Shown: positions 1-9,304, counted from the stretch's first letter. The stretch: 64,000 nucleotides of DNA from an uncultured Alteromonas sp. (GCF_913058315.1 NZ_CAJXQY010000004.1:1-64000); one strand, 5' to 3'. Program-made: numbers and translations. The notes: a model not told the origin generated them from the letters alone.

Positions 1-281
1 GCCAGCCTGTTCAGGCGATCCCGGATAAGCACTACGTGCTTTCCGGGATGACGGAGTAAAAGCTATCTTGGCTGAGCCAGCCTGTTCGGGAGATCCCGGA
101 TAAGCACAGTGTGCTTTCCGGGATGACGGAGTAAAAGCTATCTTGGCTGAGCCAGCCTGTTCAGGTGATCCCGGATAAGCACTACGTGCTTTCCGGGATG
201 ACGGAGTAAAATCTATCTTGGCTGAGCCAGCCTGTTCAGGTGATCCCGGATAAGCACTGCGTGCTTTCCGGGATGACGGAA
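1..281. repeat. Four tandem copies of a 75-bp hairpin repeat
   Basis: Copies begin at 1, 76, 151 and 226; each opens with GCCAGCCTGTTC and the period is exactly 75 bp. The fourth copy diverges after about 55 bp and the array may extend left of the window. Every copy carries a near-perfect inverted repeat, ATCCCGGATAAGCAC facing GTGCTTTCCGGGAT, with one bulged base and a 3-nt loop. Substitutions sit mostly in the loop or next to it (TAC, AGT, TGC), so the stem is kept. It looks like a REP-type palindromic element duplicated in tandem. No open frame crosses it. Confidence 0.9.
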
Positions 282-287
282 TAGTGC

Positions 288-308
288 ATACCGGCTCAAG
301 GCCGGTAT
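288..308. repeat. Perfect 8-bp inverted repeat beside the repeat array
   Basis: ATACCGGC and GCCGGTAT flank a 5-nt loop (TCAAG). It follows directly on the last 75-bp copy and has no T-tract, so it is more likely part of the repetitive block than a terminator. Confidence 0.6.
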
Positions 309-366
309 TACGTTGAGGTGTTGACCGATATAACGATGATGGCTTGGCAACTGTTAAGTTGAAGTG

Positions 367-388
367 TTAAAACCCACCTAACGTGGGT
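367..388 (-). terminator. Likely intrinsic terminator of the S10 peptidase gene
   Basis: On the minus strand, ACCCAC-GTTAG-GTGGGT is followed by TTTAAC. The stem overlaps the stop codon of the peptidase gene. The T-tract is short, so termination may be partial. Confidence 0.55.
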
Positions 389-1904
389 ATTTAGCCGCTT
401 CATTTTTACCCGGCAGTGAGGCTTTGATGAAGTCGCGAATATCGTTGTTAGCCGACTCCAGGTCCTCGTGACGCAAGTACATCATGTGGCCGCTGCGGTA
501 ACCTTTAAAACTCAGGCGATCTTTCATTTTACCGCTCGCATCCAGTTGCCACAGAGTGTATTTGGCATCAAAGTAGTTCGTTGCACCGTCATAGTAACCT
601 GACTGGATCATCACATTCAGATAGGGGTTAGCCGCCATGGCCAGGCGCAGGTTTTCGCCGGTTTTATCGTTACTGCGATCCCACGGGTGAACCGGGCCGA
701 ACATGTTGTATTTTATATCGGTTTTATAATTAAGGACTTCTCGCAGATAGTAATTCAGCGCTGGCGTGAATGAATGCAGCCAGGAGGTTAATTCGGCGTT
801 GTAATCCGGGCGACTGCCGCTATCTTTACCATCAATGCCCAGGTATCGGCTATCCAGCCGACCTACGGTCTTCCCTTCTTCCCGGAGCAGTTCTTTCCAA
901 TAATACCAGGTACTGACATCCAGATTATTCTGCGCAACGGCTTGTTCCGATAACCCCGAGTAAGCGGCTACCTGTTTTACGATCTTTTGTTTTTCGGCGT
1001 CGCTGATAAAGCCGCCACGGGCCACTGCTGGCAGTAACTCGTTCAGCGCAAAGGCTTCAACCTGAGGCAGGAATTCCTCCAGCGCCATATTCTGGTACTC
1101 CGGCGCCAGCAATTTATGGTGCCAGGCGGTCGCGGCGAAATAAGGTAACCGGTTGGCTACTTCTACCGGCCCGTCGCGCTTGATCCCCAGGTCTGTTGGC
1201 GATACCAGAATAACGCCATTGAGATACATCCACTGACTGTTTTGCAACGCCAGAGCGAGCCCTGAAACCCGGGTGGTTCCGTAGCTTTCGCCAATCAGAT
1301 ACTTAGGCGAACGCCAGCGGTTATTGCGGGTAACAAAGGTATTCAGCCATTCTGCCAGATATTTCACATCGGCATTTACACCAAAGAACATGTCTTTTTG
1401 CGCGTCTTTAGACGGTAGTTCACCCTCTTCGTTTTTTAATACCCGGCTGTAGCCTGTGTTGACCGGATTAACATACACAATGTCGGCCACATCCAGAATA
1501 GAGTAAGGATTAGTTTTTACGCCATAAGGCTGTAACGGGTAACCCTCGTCATCGATATTCAGGATAACCGGTCCGGTATAAGCAATATGCATCCATACCG
1601 ACGCGGAGCCAGGCCCGCCATTAAAGCTGATGACCAGCGGGCGCGTGCTGTCGTCTTTGATATCACTGCGTTTGTAATAGGTGTAATGCAAGGTAGCAAC
1701 GGCATCGCCTGCATCATTCCAGACCGGCTGGGTACCAGTCGTGGCGGTGTAATTTAACCGGTCACCGTTAATCGTGGTTTTGTGCTCAGTGACCACGGTG
1801 CTGTCGGGCTCGATACTACGGCCGTAGTCTTCAGCCAGACCTGGCCTGGATGCAAGTAATGTAACCCCCACGGTCAGCAGGAGAAATGATTTAAATAGTG
1901 TCAT
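378..1904 (-). CDS. Exported serine carboxypeptidase-like protein, peptidase family S10
   Basis: About 508 residues. An N-terminal signal peptide (MTLFKSFLLLTVGVTLLASR..) predicts export. The S10 landmarks are present in order: the oxyanion-hole region GGPGSAS, the nucleophile motif GESYGT, and a late GHMMY holding the probable catalytic His. These enzymes remove residues from peptide C-termini, so a role in periplasmic or extracellular peptide use is likely (inference). I moved the start from the track's 1949 to ATG 1904, because it has an AAGAGAG ribosome site and begins the signal peptide; the 15 extra codons upstream are polar. It is transcribed toward the repeat array and may share transcripts with the TPR lipoprotein gene upstream, about 170 bp away. 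Confidence 0.85.
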   Translation of the reverse strand: MTLFKSFLLLTVGVTLLASRPGLAEDYGRSIEPDSTVVTEHKTTINGDRLNYTATTGTQPVWNDAGDAVATLHYTYYKRSDIKDDSTRPLVISFNGGPGSASVWMHIAYTGPVILNIDDEGYPLQPYGVKTNPYSILDVADIVYVNPVNTGYSRVLKNEEGELPSKDAQKDMFFGVNADVKYLAEWLNTFVTRNNRWRSPKYLIGESYGTTRVSGLALALQNSQWMYLNGVILVSPTDLGIKRDGPVEVANRLPYFAATAWHHKLLAPEYQNMALEEFLPQVEAFALNELLPAVARGGFISDAEKQKIVKQVAAYSGLSEQAVAQNNLDVSTWYYWKELLREEGKTVGRLDSRYLGIDGKDSGSRPDYNAELTSWLHSFTPALNYYLREVLNYKTDIKYNMFGPVHPWDRSNDKTGENLRLAMAANPYLNVMIQSGYYDGATNYFDAKYTLWQLDASGKMKDRLSFKGYRSGHMMYLRHEDLESANNDIRDFIKASLPGKNEAAKYPR

Positions 1905-2040
1905 TAGCGCTCTCTTTTTATTGTAATCACGCTTATCATAATGGCACAAAACGCGCGTGAGTTTGAATACTACAAAGCCTGACGGCTGTAAACCAGCGAC
2001 ATCTGGCAGTTGCAGGCTAAAACAAAAAGAGAATGGGGAG

Positions 2041-2068
2041 GGTGATACGAGCCAACTCCCGTATCACC
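2041..2068. other. Inverted repeat between the TPR lipoprotein and peptidase genes
   Basis: GGTGATACG and CGTATCACC form a perfect 9-bp stem around a 10-nt loop, 9 bases past the stop of the TPR lipoprotein gene. On the minus strand the nearest T-rich stretch lies about 14 nt further, so it is a weak terminator or an attenuating or mRNA-stabilising hairpin. Confidence 0.5.
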
Positions 2069-2076
2069 GCAGGCAG

Positions 2077-4851
2077 TTAAAGATTGTATTGCGTTTCGAG
2101 CTGTGTCACCCGGGCTTTGGCATCGGCAGATTCAAACATACGATCGGCCAGACGACGCTTTGCCAACGGTTTTAAATCCATCTTCAGCAGTAACTCAACG
2201 TAGTTAAGGTAAATCTCCTCGCTACGTACCTCTTCCGACATCACACTGTCGTAGATCCCTTTGGCCTCTTCGGTTTCACCCTTATCGATTAACACCTGGG
2301 CCAGGGTATCGGCAATTTCCGGTGCCTTTGGTACTACCGCAAGTGCTTGCCGGGCATGCTCTTCGGCTTCATCCAGCATTCCTTCCTGATGTTCAAGATA
2401 GGCCAGATTATTTAAGGCAATGGCATTTTCCGGCTGCTTTTCAGCAAGCTGGCGATACACTTCGACGGCTTTACCGCGATCGCGCTGGATCAGGCGCTCT
2501 GCATACAACAGCATGGCCTGAGTATTGTTCGGATTGTTTTCTCTGAACGCAGTGACCAGCGCAAAAGCCTCATCAGACTGGCCAGCCATTTCGTGTGCGG
2601 CCATGGCCAACAGCAAGTTACGGGTGTTGGGTATTGCCTCATAAGCGGCTAACGCGTTAGGGATAGCGCCAGTCGGGTTATCCCGGTAAAGTTGTAAGCG
2701 CGCTCTGATGCCTCTGACATAAGGCAGCGACTGCTCCTGCTCCGACAGCTGACTGAGGATGGCTTCCGTTTGTGGAATTTGCCTCAACATGGCATGGAAA
2801 TGCGCCTTAACGATTTCAATCTGACGGTCGGGGCGCTTTTCCAGAAAACCACTCATCAACTCTACGCCTGCCTGGAAGCGGCTTTGCAAATCCAGGATCA
2901 TCGCCAAGCCAAGCACAGCAGTTTTGTGATTTGGCTGTTCGGTCAGCCAGGTATCGTAATGCGCTTTCGCCTCGTTGATCCGAGAACCGGCCAGCAACAA
3001 TCGCCCTTTGGTATCCCAAAATAAACTCGGGGTATCTTCATTAACCGCTACCTGCTGGATCAGCTTAATGCCGTCATCGATTCTCTTTTCAGCCAGGTAC
3101 ACTCTGGCCAGCAAGATTTTTGGCACCGCGGCATCCGGGTGACGGGCAACAACTTCCTGCAGGTAATTAACCGCTTCGTTGGCTTTACCCATTTGCTTTT
3201 GCACTATGTACAGCAGCGCCAGTGATGCCTGATCGGTGGCATCGATGTTAAGCGCCTCTTTGATTGCCTCCAGTGCCTGCTGAGGTTGTTCCTGCAACAT
3301 GGCAAGTGACACCCGCTGTACTTTTGCTTTAAGGCTCTTATTGTCCAGCGCCTCGGCTTTGGCAATAGCGGCTTCAGCGGCTTCGAAGTTTTGTTGAGCG
3401 ATATAAACCTGCCCCTTCACCAGCCAGGGGCCGGCATTCTGAGGTTCGGCTTTTTGCCAGTTTTCAGCAACTTCCAATGCTTTGTCGAACTGACGGGTGG
3501 TAATGTAGGCGTTAGCCAGGGTCTGTTGCCCGACCGTCAGTTCCGGCGCACGTTCTACCGCGGCTTCCAGGTTTACCAGGCCTTCAGCATCATTCATCGA
3601 CAGCTGTAGTACGCCTATGCGGGTTAAATCTTCAGCCGTGGTGGCTATCGGCACCGACTTTTCAATCATCGCTCTGGCATCCACCACATTACCGCTTTGC
3701 AGTAACTGATAACCGGCTTTTGAAAACAACATCGCATCGTTATCGGCTTCACCGTCTACTCTGGACAGAATATCGGTGGCTTCCTCGCTTTTCCCCTGTT
3801 GCAGTAAACTGTTTGCCAGCATTCGAAGTGCCGCATGTGAGGGCGGTAAATCTGAGGCAATCATCGACAGGTGGCGGGTGGTGGCCGCGTAATCGTTTAA
3901 CTGATAAGCACTGAATCCGGCTAACAGCCGGGCTAAAGGATCGTTGCGGCCATTTTGAATGGCGGTTTCAAGGTGCTTGAGAGCTGCGCTGAAATTATCA
4001 TTTCGAACTTCAATAACGCCTTTAAACTGATTCAGTAAGGGGTGGTTAGCGCTTTTTCCCAGCAGTTCATCAACCAATGGACTGGCGTCTTCAAAGCGCT
4101 TGGCATCCATCAGGATGGCGGTCAGGATAAATTTGGTTTCAGTGTCATCCGGCGCCACATCCAGATACGCATCGTAGGCTGTTACCGCGGCATCGAGATT
4201 TCTCAGATACATATTCAAACGTGCTTGTTGCATCAACACGTCTTTATTCATTGGCGCCTGCTGATGCAGGGTATTGATGGCCTGTAATGAGCCTTCATAA
4301 TCTTCATCCAGCACCTTACCCAGTGCCAGAGATAGCCCTTTGTACACACTCGATGTATCTATTTTTGCAATATCTTCCAGCAGGACTCTGGCTTCTTTGT
4401 TCTTTTCCAGTCGCAGCAGGGCTTCAAGCTTGTAGTAAGTTACTTCGGCCCGTTTTACCGGGGTTAAACCGTCGACATTGTGGTTGATTTCAGACAACGC
4501 AACTTCCGAGTTGGTTTCCTGATAGGCCCGGGTGATTAGTGGCAAAACTTCGCTCACTTCATAACCGAGGTCCAATGCCCGGTTGAGTTCTTTTTCGGCG
4601 GCCGCAAAGTCTTTTTGTTGGAGATAGAGCTGGCCAAGTTCAAACCGTGCGTCTGGATCCTTGGGATCTTTTTGAATGGCGCTCTTATACTCGATAATGG
4701 CCGACTGACTGTCTTTTGCTTCAACAAACTGGCGCGCTGCGAGCATGTGTTCTTCACTGGTTTTCTGACCGCAGCCGGTCAGTGAGAGGCTGGCAATACC
4801 CAGCAGTACAGCGCCCAACACGGCATTACGATTAAACGACTTTCTTTTCAT
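2077..4851 (-). CDS. prsT: TPR-repeat lipoprotein resembling PEP-CTERM system protein PrsT
   Basis: About 924 residues. A lipoprotein signal (lipobox LTGC) is followed by degenerate tetratricopeptide repeats along nearly the whole length, for example DARFELGQLYLQQKDFAAAE and ALNNLAYLEHQEGMLDEAEE. Length, lipobox and repeat content match the PrsT family that accompanies XrtA exosortase and PEP-CTERM exopolysaccharide loci. No exosortase, polysaccharide gene or PEP-CTERM tail lies nearby, so this copy is detached from that machinery. It probably acts as an outer-membrane-anchored scaffold; that is family-level inference. The start was set at ATG 4851, before MKRKSFNRN, because the 12 residues upstream would spoil the signal peptide. 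Confidence 0.75.
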   Translation of the reverse strand: MKRKSFNRNAVLGAVLLGIASLSLTGCGQKTSEEHMLAARQFVEAKDSQSAIIEYKSAIQKDPKDPDARFELGQLYLQQKDFAAAEKELNRALDLGYEVSEVLPLITRAYQETNSEVALSEINHNVDGLTPVKRAEVTYYKLEALLRLEKNKEARVLLEDIAKIDTSSVYKGLSLALGKVLDEDYEGSLQAINTLHQQAPMNKDVLMQQARLNMYLRNLDAAVTAYDAYLDVAPDDTETKFILTAILMDAKRFEDASPLVDELLGKSANHPLLNQFKGVIEVRNDNFSAALKHLETAIQNGRNDPLARLLAGFSAYQLNDYAATTRHLSMIASDLPPSHAALRMLANSLLQQGKSEEATDILSRVDGEADNDAMLFSKAGYQLLQSGNVVDARAMIEKSVPIATTAEDLTRIGVLQLSMNDAEGLVNLEAAVERAPELTVGQQTLANAYITTRQFDKALEVAENWQKAEPQNAGPWLVKGQVYIAQQNFEAAEAAIAKAEALDNKSLKAKVQRVSLAMLQEQPQQALEAIKEALNIDATDQASLALLYIVQKQMGKANEAVNYLQEVVARHPDAAVPKILLARVYLAEKRIDDGIKLIQQVAVNEDTPSLFWDTKGRLLLAGSRINEAKAHYDTWLTEQPNHKTAVLGLAMILDLQSRFQAGVELMSGFLEKRPDRQIEIVKAHFHAMLRQIPQTEAILSQLSEQEQSLPYVRGIRARLQLYRDNPTGAIPNALAAYEAIPNTRNLLLAMAAHEMAGQSDEAFALVTAFRENNPNNTQAMLLYAERLIQRDRGKAVEVYRQLAEKQPENAIALNNLAYLEHQEGMLDEAEEHARQALAVVPKAPEIADTLAQVLIDKGETEEAKGIYDSVMSEEVRSEEIYLNYVELLLKMDLKPLAKRRLADRMFESADAKARVTQLETQYNL

Positions 4852-4939
4852 AAAGCTTACCTTGCAATTGATTCTCAGACTTTCCATATTGTTACAGCAC
4901 TAATACCAATCAGACGTGGTATCCATACTACTATTGGCC

Positions 4940-4945
4940 TATAAT
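4940..4945 (+). promoter_or_regulatory. Candidate -10 box of deaD
   Basis: TATAAT matches the sigma-70 consensus and lies 65 bp before the deaD start. I see no good -35 hexamer at 16-18 bp. Transcription would begin near 4952 and leave a leader of about 60 nt. Confidence 0.45.
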
Positions 4946-5010
4946 AGTGTTTTAATAATCAGCTGGCTTTCTGCTATGCCCCATCCGAGTTATTCAGGAT
5001 CCGTAATTTA

Positions 5011-6765
5011 ATGACCACAAATGTCGAACTGACCTTCACAGACCTTAATCTTCCGCAGCCTATCTTACAAGCCTTAGAGAAAGTTGGCTACGAGAAACCG
5101 TCGCCAATTCAGGCGGAAAGTATTCCGTTATTACTGGACGGACACGATCTGTTAGGTCAGGCACAAACCGGTACCGGTAAAACGGCAGCATTTGCTCTGC
5201 CAATGCTGGCCAACCTAGATGTCGAAGCCAATTATCCGCAGTTACTGGTATTGGCACCAACCCGCGAGCTTGCAATTCAGGTTGCCGAAGCCTTCCAGGC
5301 TTACGCCAGTTTCTCTAAAAAAATTCGGGTACTGCCAGTCTACGGTGGTCAGTCTTACGATAATCAAATCCGTCAGTTAAAGCGCGGCGTTCAGGTAATT
5401 GTTGGAACCCCAGGGCGGGTAATCGATCACATTAAACGTGGCACACTGAAACTCGATCAGCTCAAATTCCTGGTCCTTGACGAAGCCGACGAAATGTTAC
5501 GTATGGGCTTTATAGATGACGTAGAACTTATTCTAAGCCATGCACCGGCAGAGCGTCAGACCGCGCTGTTCTCTGCTACCATGCCGGGGCCGATCAAGAA
5601 GATAACTGAACGTTATTTAAAAAATCCCAAGCATGTCAAAATTGCGTCAAAGGTCAGTACCGCGAGTACTATCCGTCAACGTTACTGTCAGGTAGCCGGG
5701 CACCACAAACTTGAAGCGCTTACCCGCATCATGGAAGTTGAGCCTTTTGACGGGGTGATTATTTTTGTGCGCACCAAAACTGCCACGCTGGAATTATCCG
5801 AAAAACTGGCGGCCAGAGGCTATGATGTTGAGCCGTTAAATGGTGACATTCCCCAGAATGCCCGGGAGCGCACCGTTGACCGTCTGAAACAGGGTAAAAT
5901 TGATATTCTGGTAGCTACCGACGTGGTTGCCCGTGGTCTGGACGTTGAGCGTGTTAGCCATGTTATTAACTTCGACGTGCCTTACGATACGGAAAGTTAC
6001 GTCCACCGTATTGGCCGTACAGGTCGTGCAGGGCGTACCGGCGATGCAATCCTGTTTATCTCTCATCGCGAAAAGCGCATGCTGCAATCCATTGAGAAGG
6101 CCACCCGCCAGACCATTGAAGCAATGCCAATTCCATCGATCACGGAATTAAACGAAACCCGCCTGAGTAATTTTAAACAAAGCATTTCCGAGGCCACCAA
6201 AGACGACAGTCTTGAAAACCTGATGCCGATAGTGGACATGCTGCGCGAAGAAATTGAAGCCAGCCCGGAAGTATTACTGGCAGCACTGGTGAAAATTGCC
6301 CAGGGTGATGAGCCGTTATTGTTAAAAGAGTCTGATCGTCCGGACCTGCATAGCAACCCGCGCCGTGAGCGCGATTTCGATGGTGCAAACCGCCGCGATC
6401 GTGATAACGGCAAAGGCCGTGATGCACGTCGTAAATCACCGCGTGATAGCCGCCGTCCTGATGAAGGTAAGCAACGCTTCCGCATTGAGGTTGGTCATGT
6501 TCATGGCGTTAAGCCGGGCAACATTGTGGGTGCTATCGCCAATGAAGCGAATATCGACAGTAAGCATATTGGCGCTATCGAAATTTACGATAATTTCAGT
6601 ACCGTAGACTTACCAGAAGCAATGCCTGCAGAAACACGTCAAACCCTTCAGGGTACACGGGTAGCAGGCCAGCGACTGGCGCTTCGTGAATGGTCAGATA
6701 AACCACCAGCGAAAGGTAAGGGCAAAGGCCCTGGCGCAGGTAAAGGTAAACCTCGCGGCAAATAA
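5011..6765 (+). CDS. deaD: DEAD-box ATP-dependent RNA helicase DeaD/CsdA
   Basis: 584 residues. The N-terminal half has the two RecA-like lobes with motifs in order: Q-motif (PSPIQ), Walker A AQTGTGKT, PTRELAIQ, DEAD, SAT, and HRIGRTGRAGR. A C-terminal DbpA/CsdA-type RNA-binding domain (RFRIEVGHVHGVKPGNIVGAI) and a Lys/Gly-rich tail (KGKGKGPGAGKGK) follow. It unwinds structured RNA and acts in ribosome assembly and mRNA decay, typically induced by cold. E. coli DeaD is slightly longer (629). The domain order separates it from RhlB, RhlE and SrmB. It is a lone gene with its own promoter region, divergent from the TPR lipoprotein gene. Confidence 0.95.
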   Translation: MTTNVELTFTDLNLPQPILQALEKVGYEKPSPIQAESIPLLLDGHDLLGQAQTGTGKTAAFALPMLANLDVEANYPQLLVLAPTRELAIQVAEAFQAYASFSKKIRVLPVYGGQSYDNQIRQLKRGVQVIVGTPGRVIDHIKRGTLKLDQLKFLVLDEADEMLRMGFIDDVELILSHAPAERQTALFSATMPGPIKKITERYLKNPKHVKIASKVSTASTIRQRYCQVAGHHKLEALTRIMEVEPFDGVIIFVRTKTATLELSEKLAARGYDVEPLNGDIPQNARERTVDRLKQGKIDILVATDVVARGLDVERVSHVINFDVPYDTESYVHRIGRTGRAGRTGDAILFISHREKRMLQSIEKATRQTIEAMPIPSITELNETRLSNFKQSISEATKDDSLENLMPIVDMLREEIEASPEVLLAALVKIAQGDEPLLLKESDRPDLHSNPRRERDFDGANRRDRDNGKGRDARRKSPRDSRRPDEGKQRFRIEVGHVHGVKPGNIVGAIANEANIDSKHIGAIEIYDNFSTVDLPEAMPAETRQTLQGTRVAGQRLALREWSDKPPAKGKGKGPGAGKGKPRGK

Positions 6766-6855
6766 CAATAACGTCTAAAAAATTCTTTTTTATTCGTTTG
6801 AACAATATAAATATCGGGGCACACTAGCTGCAATTAGATACATTGAGAGTTTGAT

Positions 6856-8253
6856 ATGCGCTACTTCCCGTTATTTATTGATACCCAGAGCCTGCCCTGC
6901 CTGATAGTGGGGGCAGGTGAAGTGGCCGCCCGCAAACTCGAACTCCTGTTAAAAAGCGAAGCACAGGTTACTGTAGTAGCCCCTGATGTCTGTGGCACCG
7001 TTAAGCATTTAGCGGGCGCTTCACAAGTCACCCTGCATCAACGTCCATTTACCAGTTCCGATCTCGACAATGTAAGAGTCGTCTTTGTGGCTACCAGCGA
7101 CGAAGCCCTGAATGCTGAAATCCATGCTGAAGCCACAGCCCGGGGCTTGCTGGTTAATGTCGTGGATAACACTCCTCTTTGTGGCTTTATTACGCCGTCT
7201 ATTATTGATCGTTCCCCGATTGTTATTGCCATGAGCAGTGGTGGTCATGCGCCAGTATTACTGCGTTACATGCGCCAGAAACTGGAGTCGTTGATCCCGG
7301 CGAATGTGAGCAAACTGGGGGCATTTTCGGAACGCTTCCGTAACAAGGTAAAATCAACACTGGCATCGGTTACCGCCCGTCGTTATTTCTGGGAGTCCGT
7401 GCTCGATGGTGACATCGCAGAGGAAGTCACCCAGGGCAATAACGATAAAGCAGTAGAAAAGTTTGAGTCGGCGCTGGCCGCTGCCGCCGAGAATAAACAA
7501 ACAGAAGGCCAGGTCTATTTAGTTGGCGCCGGCCCGGGCGATCCGGACTTACTGACCTTTCGCGCTTTACGCCTGATGCAAAAAGCGGATGTGGTGGTGT
7601 ACGACCGTCTGGTGTCGCCGCAAATTCTGGAACTGGTCCGTCGCGACGCTGAAAAAGTCTACGTGGGCAAAGCAAAAAGCATTCATACCGTCCCCCAGGA
7701 CGACATCAATCAGCTATTGGTAAAATATGCCAAAGAAGGTAACCGGGTTGTGCGCTTAAAAGGCGGCGACCCTTTTATCTTTGGTCGTGGCGGTGAAGAA
7801 ATCCAGCGCCTGATAGAAGAAGGCATTTCCTTCCAGGTGGTACCAGGTATTACCGCAGCCGCTGGTGCAGGGAGTTATGCAGGAATACCGCTTACGCACC
7901 GCGATCACGCTCAGTCGGTGGTATTTGCCACCGGTCATTTAAAAAACAATAGCATCGATTTAAACTGGCCTTCTCTGGCACAGCCTAATCAAACCGCCGT
8001 TTTTTACATGGGGCTCACCGGCCTGCCGATTATTTGTGAACAGTTAATCAAACATGGCCTGGCGCCATCTACTCCCATTGCACTGGTGCAATCGGCGACT
8101 ACCCAGCAGCAAAAAGTCATCACGGGCACACTGGCCGATATGCCGAATCATCCTCAGCTGGGGGAAATCAAACCACCGGCCTTAATTATTGTGGGCGGTG
8201 TTGTGAGCCTGCAAAAACAGCTCAACTGGTTTGAACCTGGTCAGTCTGTTTAA
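6856..8253 (+). CDS. cysG: Siroheme synthase CysG (trifunctional)
   Basis: 465 residues, near the E. coli length. The N-terminal precorrin-2 dehydrogenase/ferrochelatase part has a Rossmann motif (VGAGEVAARKLELL). The C-terminal uroporphyrinogen-III methyltransferase part starts with VGAGPGDPDLLTFRAL and contains RLKGGDPFIFGRGGEE. Together they turn uroporphyrinogen III into siroheme, the cofactor of sulfite and nitrite reductases. The usual partners (cysI/J, nirB/D) are not in this window, so any control by sulfur or nitrogen supply cannot be read here. The ATG at 6856 follows GAGAGTTTGAT. Confidence 0.95.
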   Translation: MRYFPLFIDTQSLPCLIVGAGEVAARKLELLLKSEAQVTVVAPDVCGTVKHLAGASQVTLHQRPFTSSDLDNVRVVFVATSDEALNAEIHAEATARGLLVNVVDNTPLCGFITPSIIDRSPIVIAMSSGGHAPVLLRYMRQKLESLIPANVSKLGAFSERFRNKVKSTLASVTARRYFWESVLDGDIAEEVTQGNNDKAVEKFESALAAAAENKQTEGQVYLVGAGPGDPDLLTFRALRLMQKADVVVYDRLVSPQILELVRRDAEKVYVGKAKSIHTVPQDDINQLLVKYAKEGNRVVRLKGGDPFIFGRGGEEIQRLIEEGISFQVVPGITAAAGAGSYAGIPLTHRDHAQSVVFATGHLKNNSIDLNWPSLAQPNQTAVFYMGLTGLPIICEQLIKHGLAPSTPIALVQSATTQQQKVITGTLADMPNHPQLGEIKPPALIIVGGVVSLQKQLNWFEPGQSV

Positions 8254-8271
8254 GCTGAAAAATTGCGCTAC

Positions 8272-8295
8272 ACTTAACGGATGTCTCCGTTAAGT
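8272..8295 (+). other. Perfect 10-bp hairpin just before the start of the exported transglutaminase-like gene
   Basis: ACTTAACGGA and TCCGTTAAGT pair around a TGTC loop and end 8 bases before ATG 8304. No T-run follows, so it does not look like the cysG terminator. The only Shine-Dalgarno-like bases for that ATG (TAAG) lie in the 3' arm, so the folded stem would hide them. Confidence 0.6.
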
Positions 8296-8303
8296 CGTTG
8301 CCA

Positions 8304-9278
8304 ATGAAACGTTTTAGCCTCACCTGTTGCTGTTATTTGCTGTGCTGTGTAATCAATATTGCGTTTGCAGAGCAAACCGCTTACCGACGAACGGCGGAAG
8401 CAGCAGGCACGCATTACACTTTTGCCTGGCTCGATCACGACAATAAACCCCGTAAAATTTCTTTTTTATTGCCGGATGACAGTAGCCGGCAGTTGCCTGT
8501 TCAGCAGGTTAACTACAACCCTCAACTGGCACTCAGGGCAGTCGAGATAGAGTTACTCAAAGCTGCGCGGGATATTGATCCCCGAGAGGCTCGTTTTAAG
8601 CTGATTAACCGCCATGATTCGCTGGAATTCAGCTTAAGCGGTAAAGATGAAAAGCGCCTTGATGAACTGACGACTGAATTAAAGGAAACCCAGGAAACCG
8701 CCCTCAATAACTACCTGACCGAGCGTTATTTTCAGCATTACAAAACGCCGCTGTTACAGGAAGCAATCAAACCCAACCATATACGCTACATTGAAGAAAG
8801 CACGCTGCCGCTGATCCCGTTAGCCCAGTCGCTGTATGATATTGTTGATGAGCAATCCAATGCGCGCTCTTACCTTAATTTACTGCTTAGCTGGGCACAA
8901 ACCATTCCCTACGATGAACTGACCAATCGCGTATCGAGTAATGGTTCAGGCTTTTCCCCGCCGCTGGCCGTGCTCAATCAAAACCTCGGTGACTGCGATA
9001 GTAAGTCAGTACTTACTGCTTCTTTGATAAGAGCGTTTTTGCCGAATAACTCCATGCGCCTGGTGTTGTTGCGCAATCATGCACTACTGGCCATTGCCAT
9101 GACACCGCTGACTAAAGACACCACCATGATGATAGACGGCATGCCGTTTATTTTACTCGACCCAACCGGACCGGCCCAGATGACACTGGGTGAAGTCAGC
9201 CAGTCCACCAAACAAGCCATTGCTTCTAAGCAGTACACACTGGAAGTCATTCCGCCGGCAGTGGCGCGGCAGCAATAG
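8304..9278 (+). CDS. Exported protein with a transglutaminase-like cysteine domain
   Basis: About 324 residues. The N-terminal signal segment (MKRFSLTCCCYLLCCVINIAFA) predicts export. Near the C-terminus a Cys-His-Asp set in the usual order of the transglutaminase/papain-like fold is visible: C231 in GDCDSKS, H259 in RNHALLAI and D286 in LLDPTGPA. The middle is helical and charged (KDEKRLDELTTELKETQE). Related bacterial domains act as proteases or cross-linking enzymes; the substrate is unknown. The track start (TTG 8298) lies 6 bases earlier; I prefer ATG 8304. It sits 50 bp after cysG with a strong hairpin between, so it may be read from the cysG transcript. Confidence 0.6.
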   Translation: MKRFSLTCCCYLLCCVINIAFAEQTAYRRTAEAAGTHYTFAWLDHDNKPRKISFLLPDDSSRQLPVQQVNYNPQLALRAVEIELLKAARDIDPREARFKLINRHDSLEFSLSGKDEKRLDELTTELKETQETALNNYLTERYFQHYKTPLLQEAIKPNHIRYIEESTLPLIPLAQSLYDIVDEQSNARSYLNLLLSWAQTIPYDELTNRVSSNGSGFSPPLAVLNQNLGDCDSKSVLTASLIRAFLPNNSMRLVLLRNHALLAIAMTPLTKDTTMMIDGMPFILLDPTGPAQMTLGEVSQSTKQAIASKQYTLEVIPPAVARQQ

Positions 9279-9304
9279 GTTGGAGATTTACCGGAAAAAG
9301 TCTT

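Noticed and set aside
1-281. CRISPR-like regular repeats
   Set aside because: The repeat is continuous at a 75-bp period with no unique spacers and no cas gene nearby.
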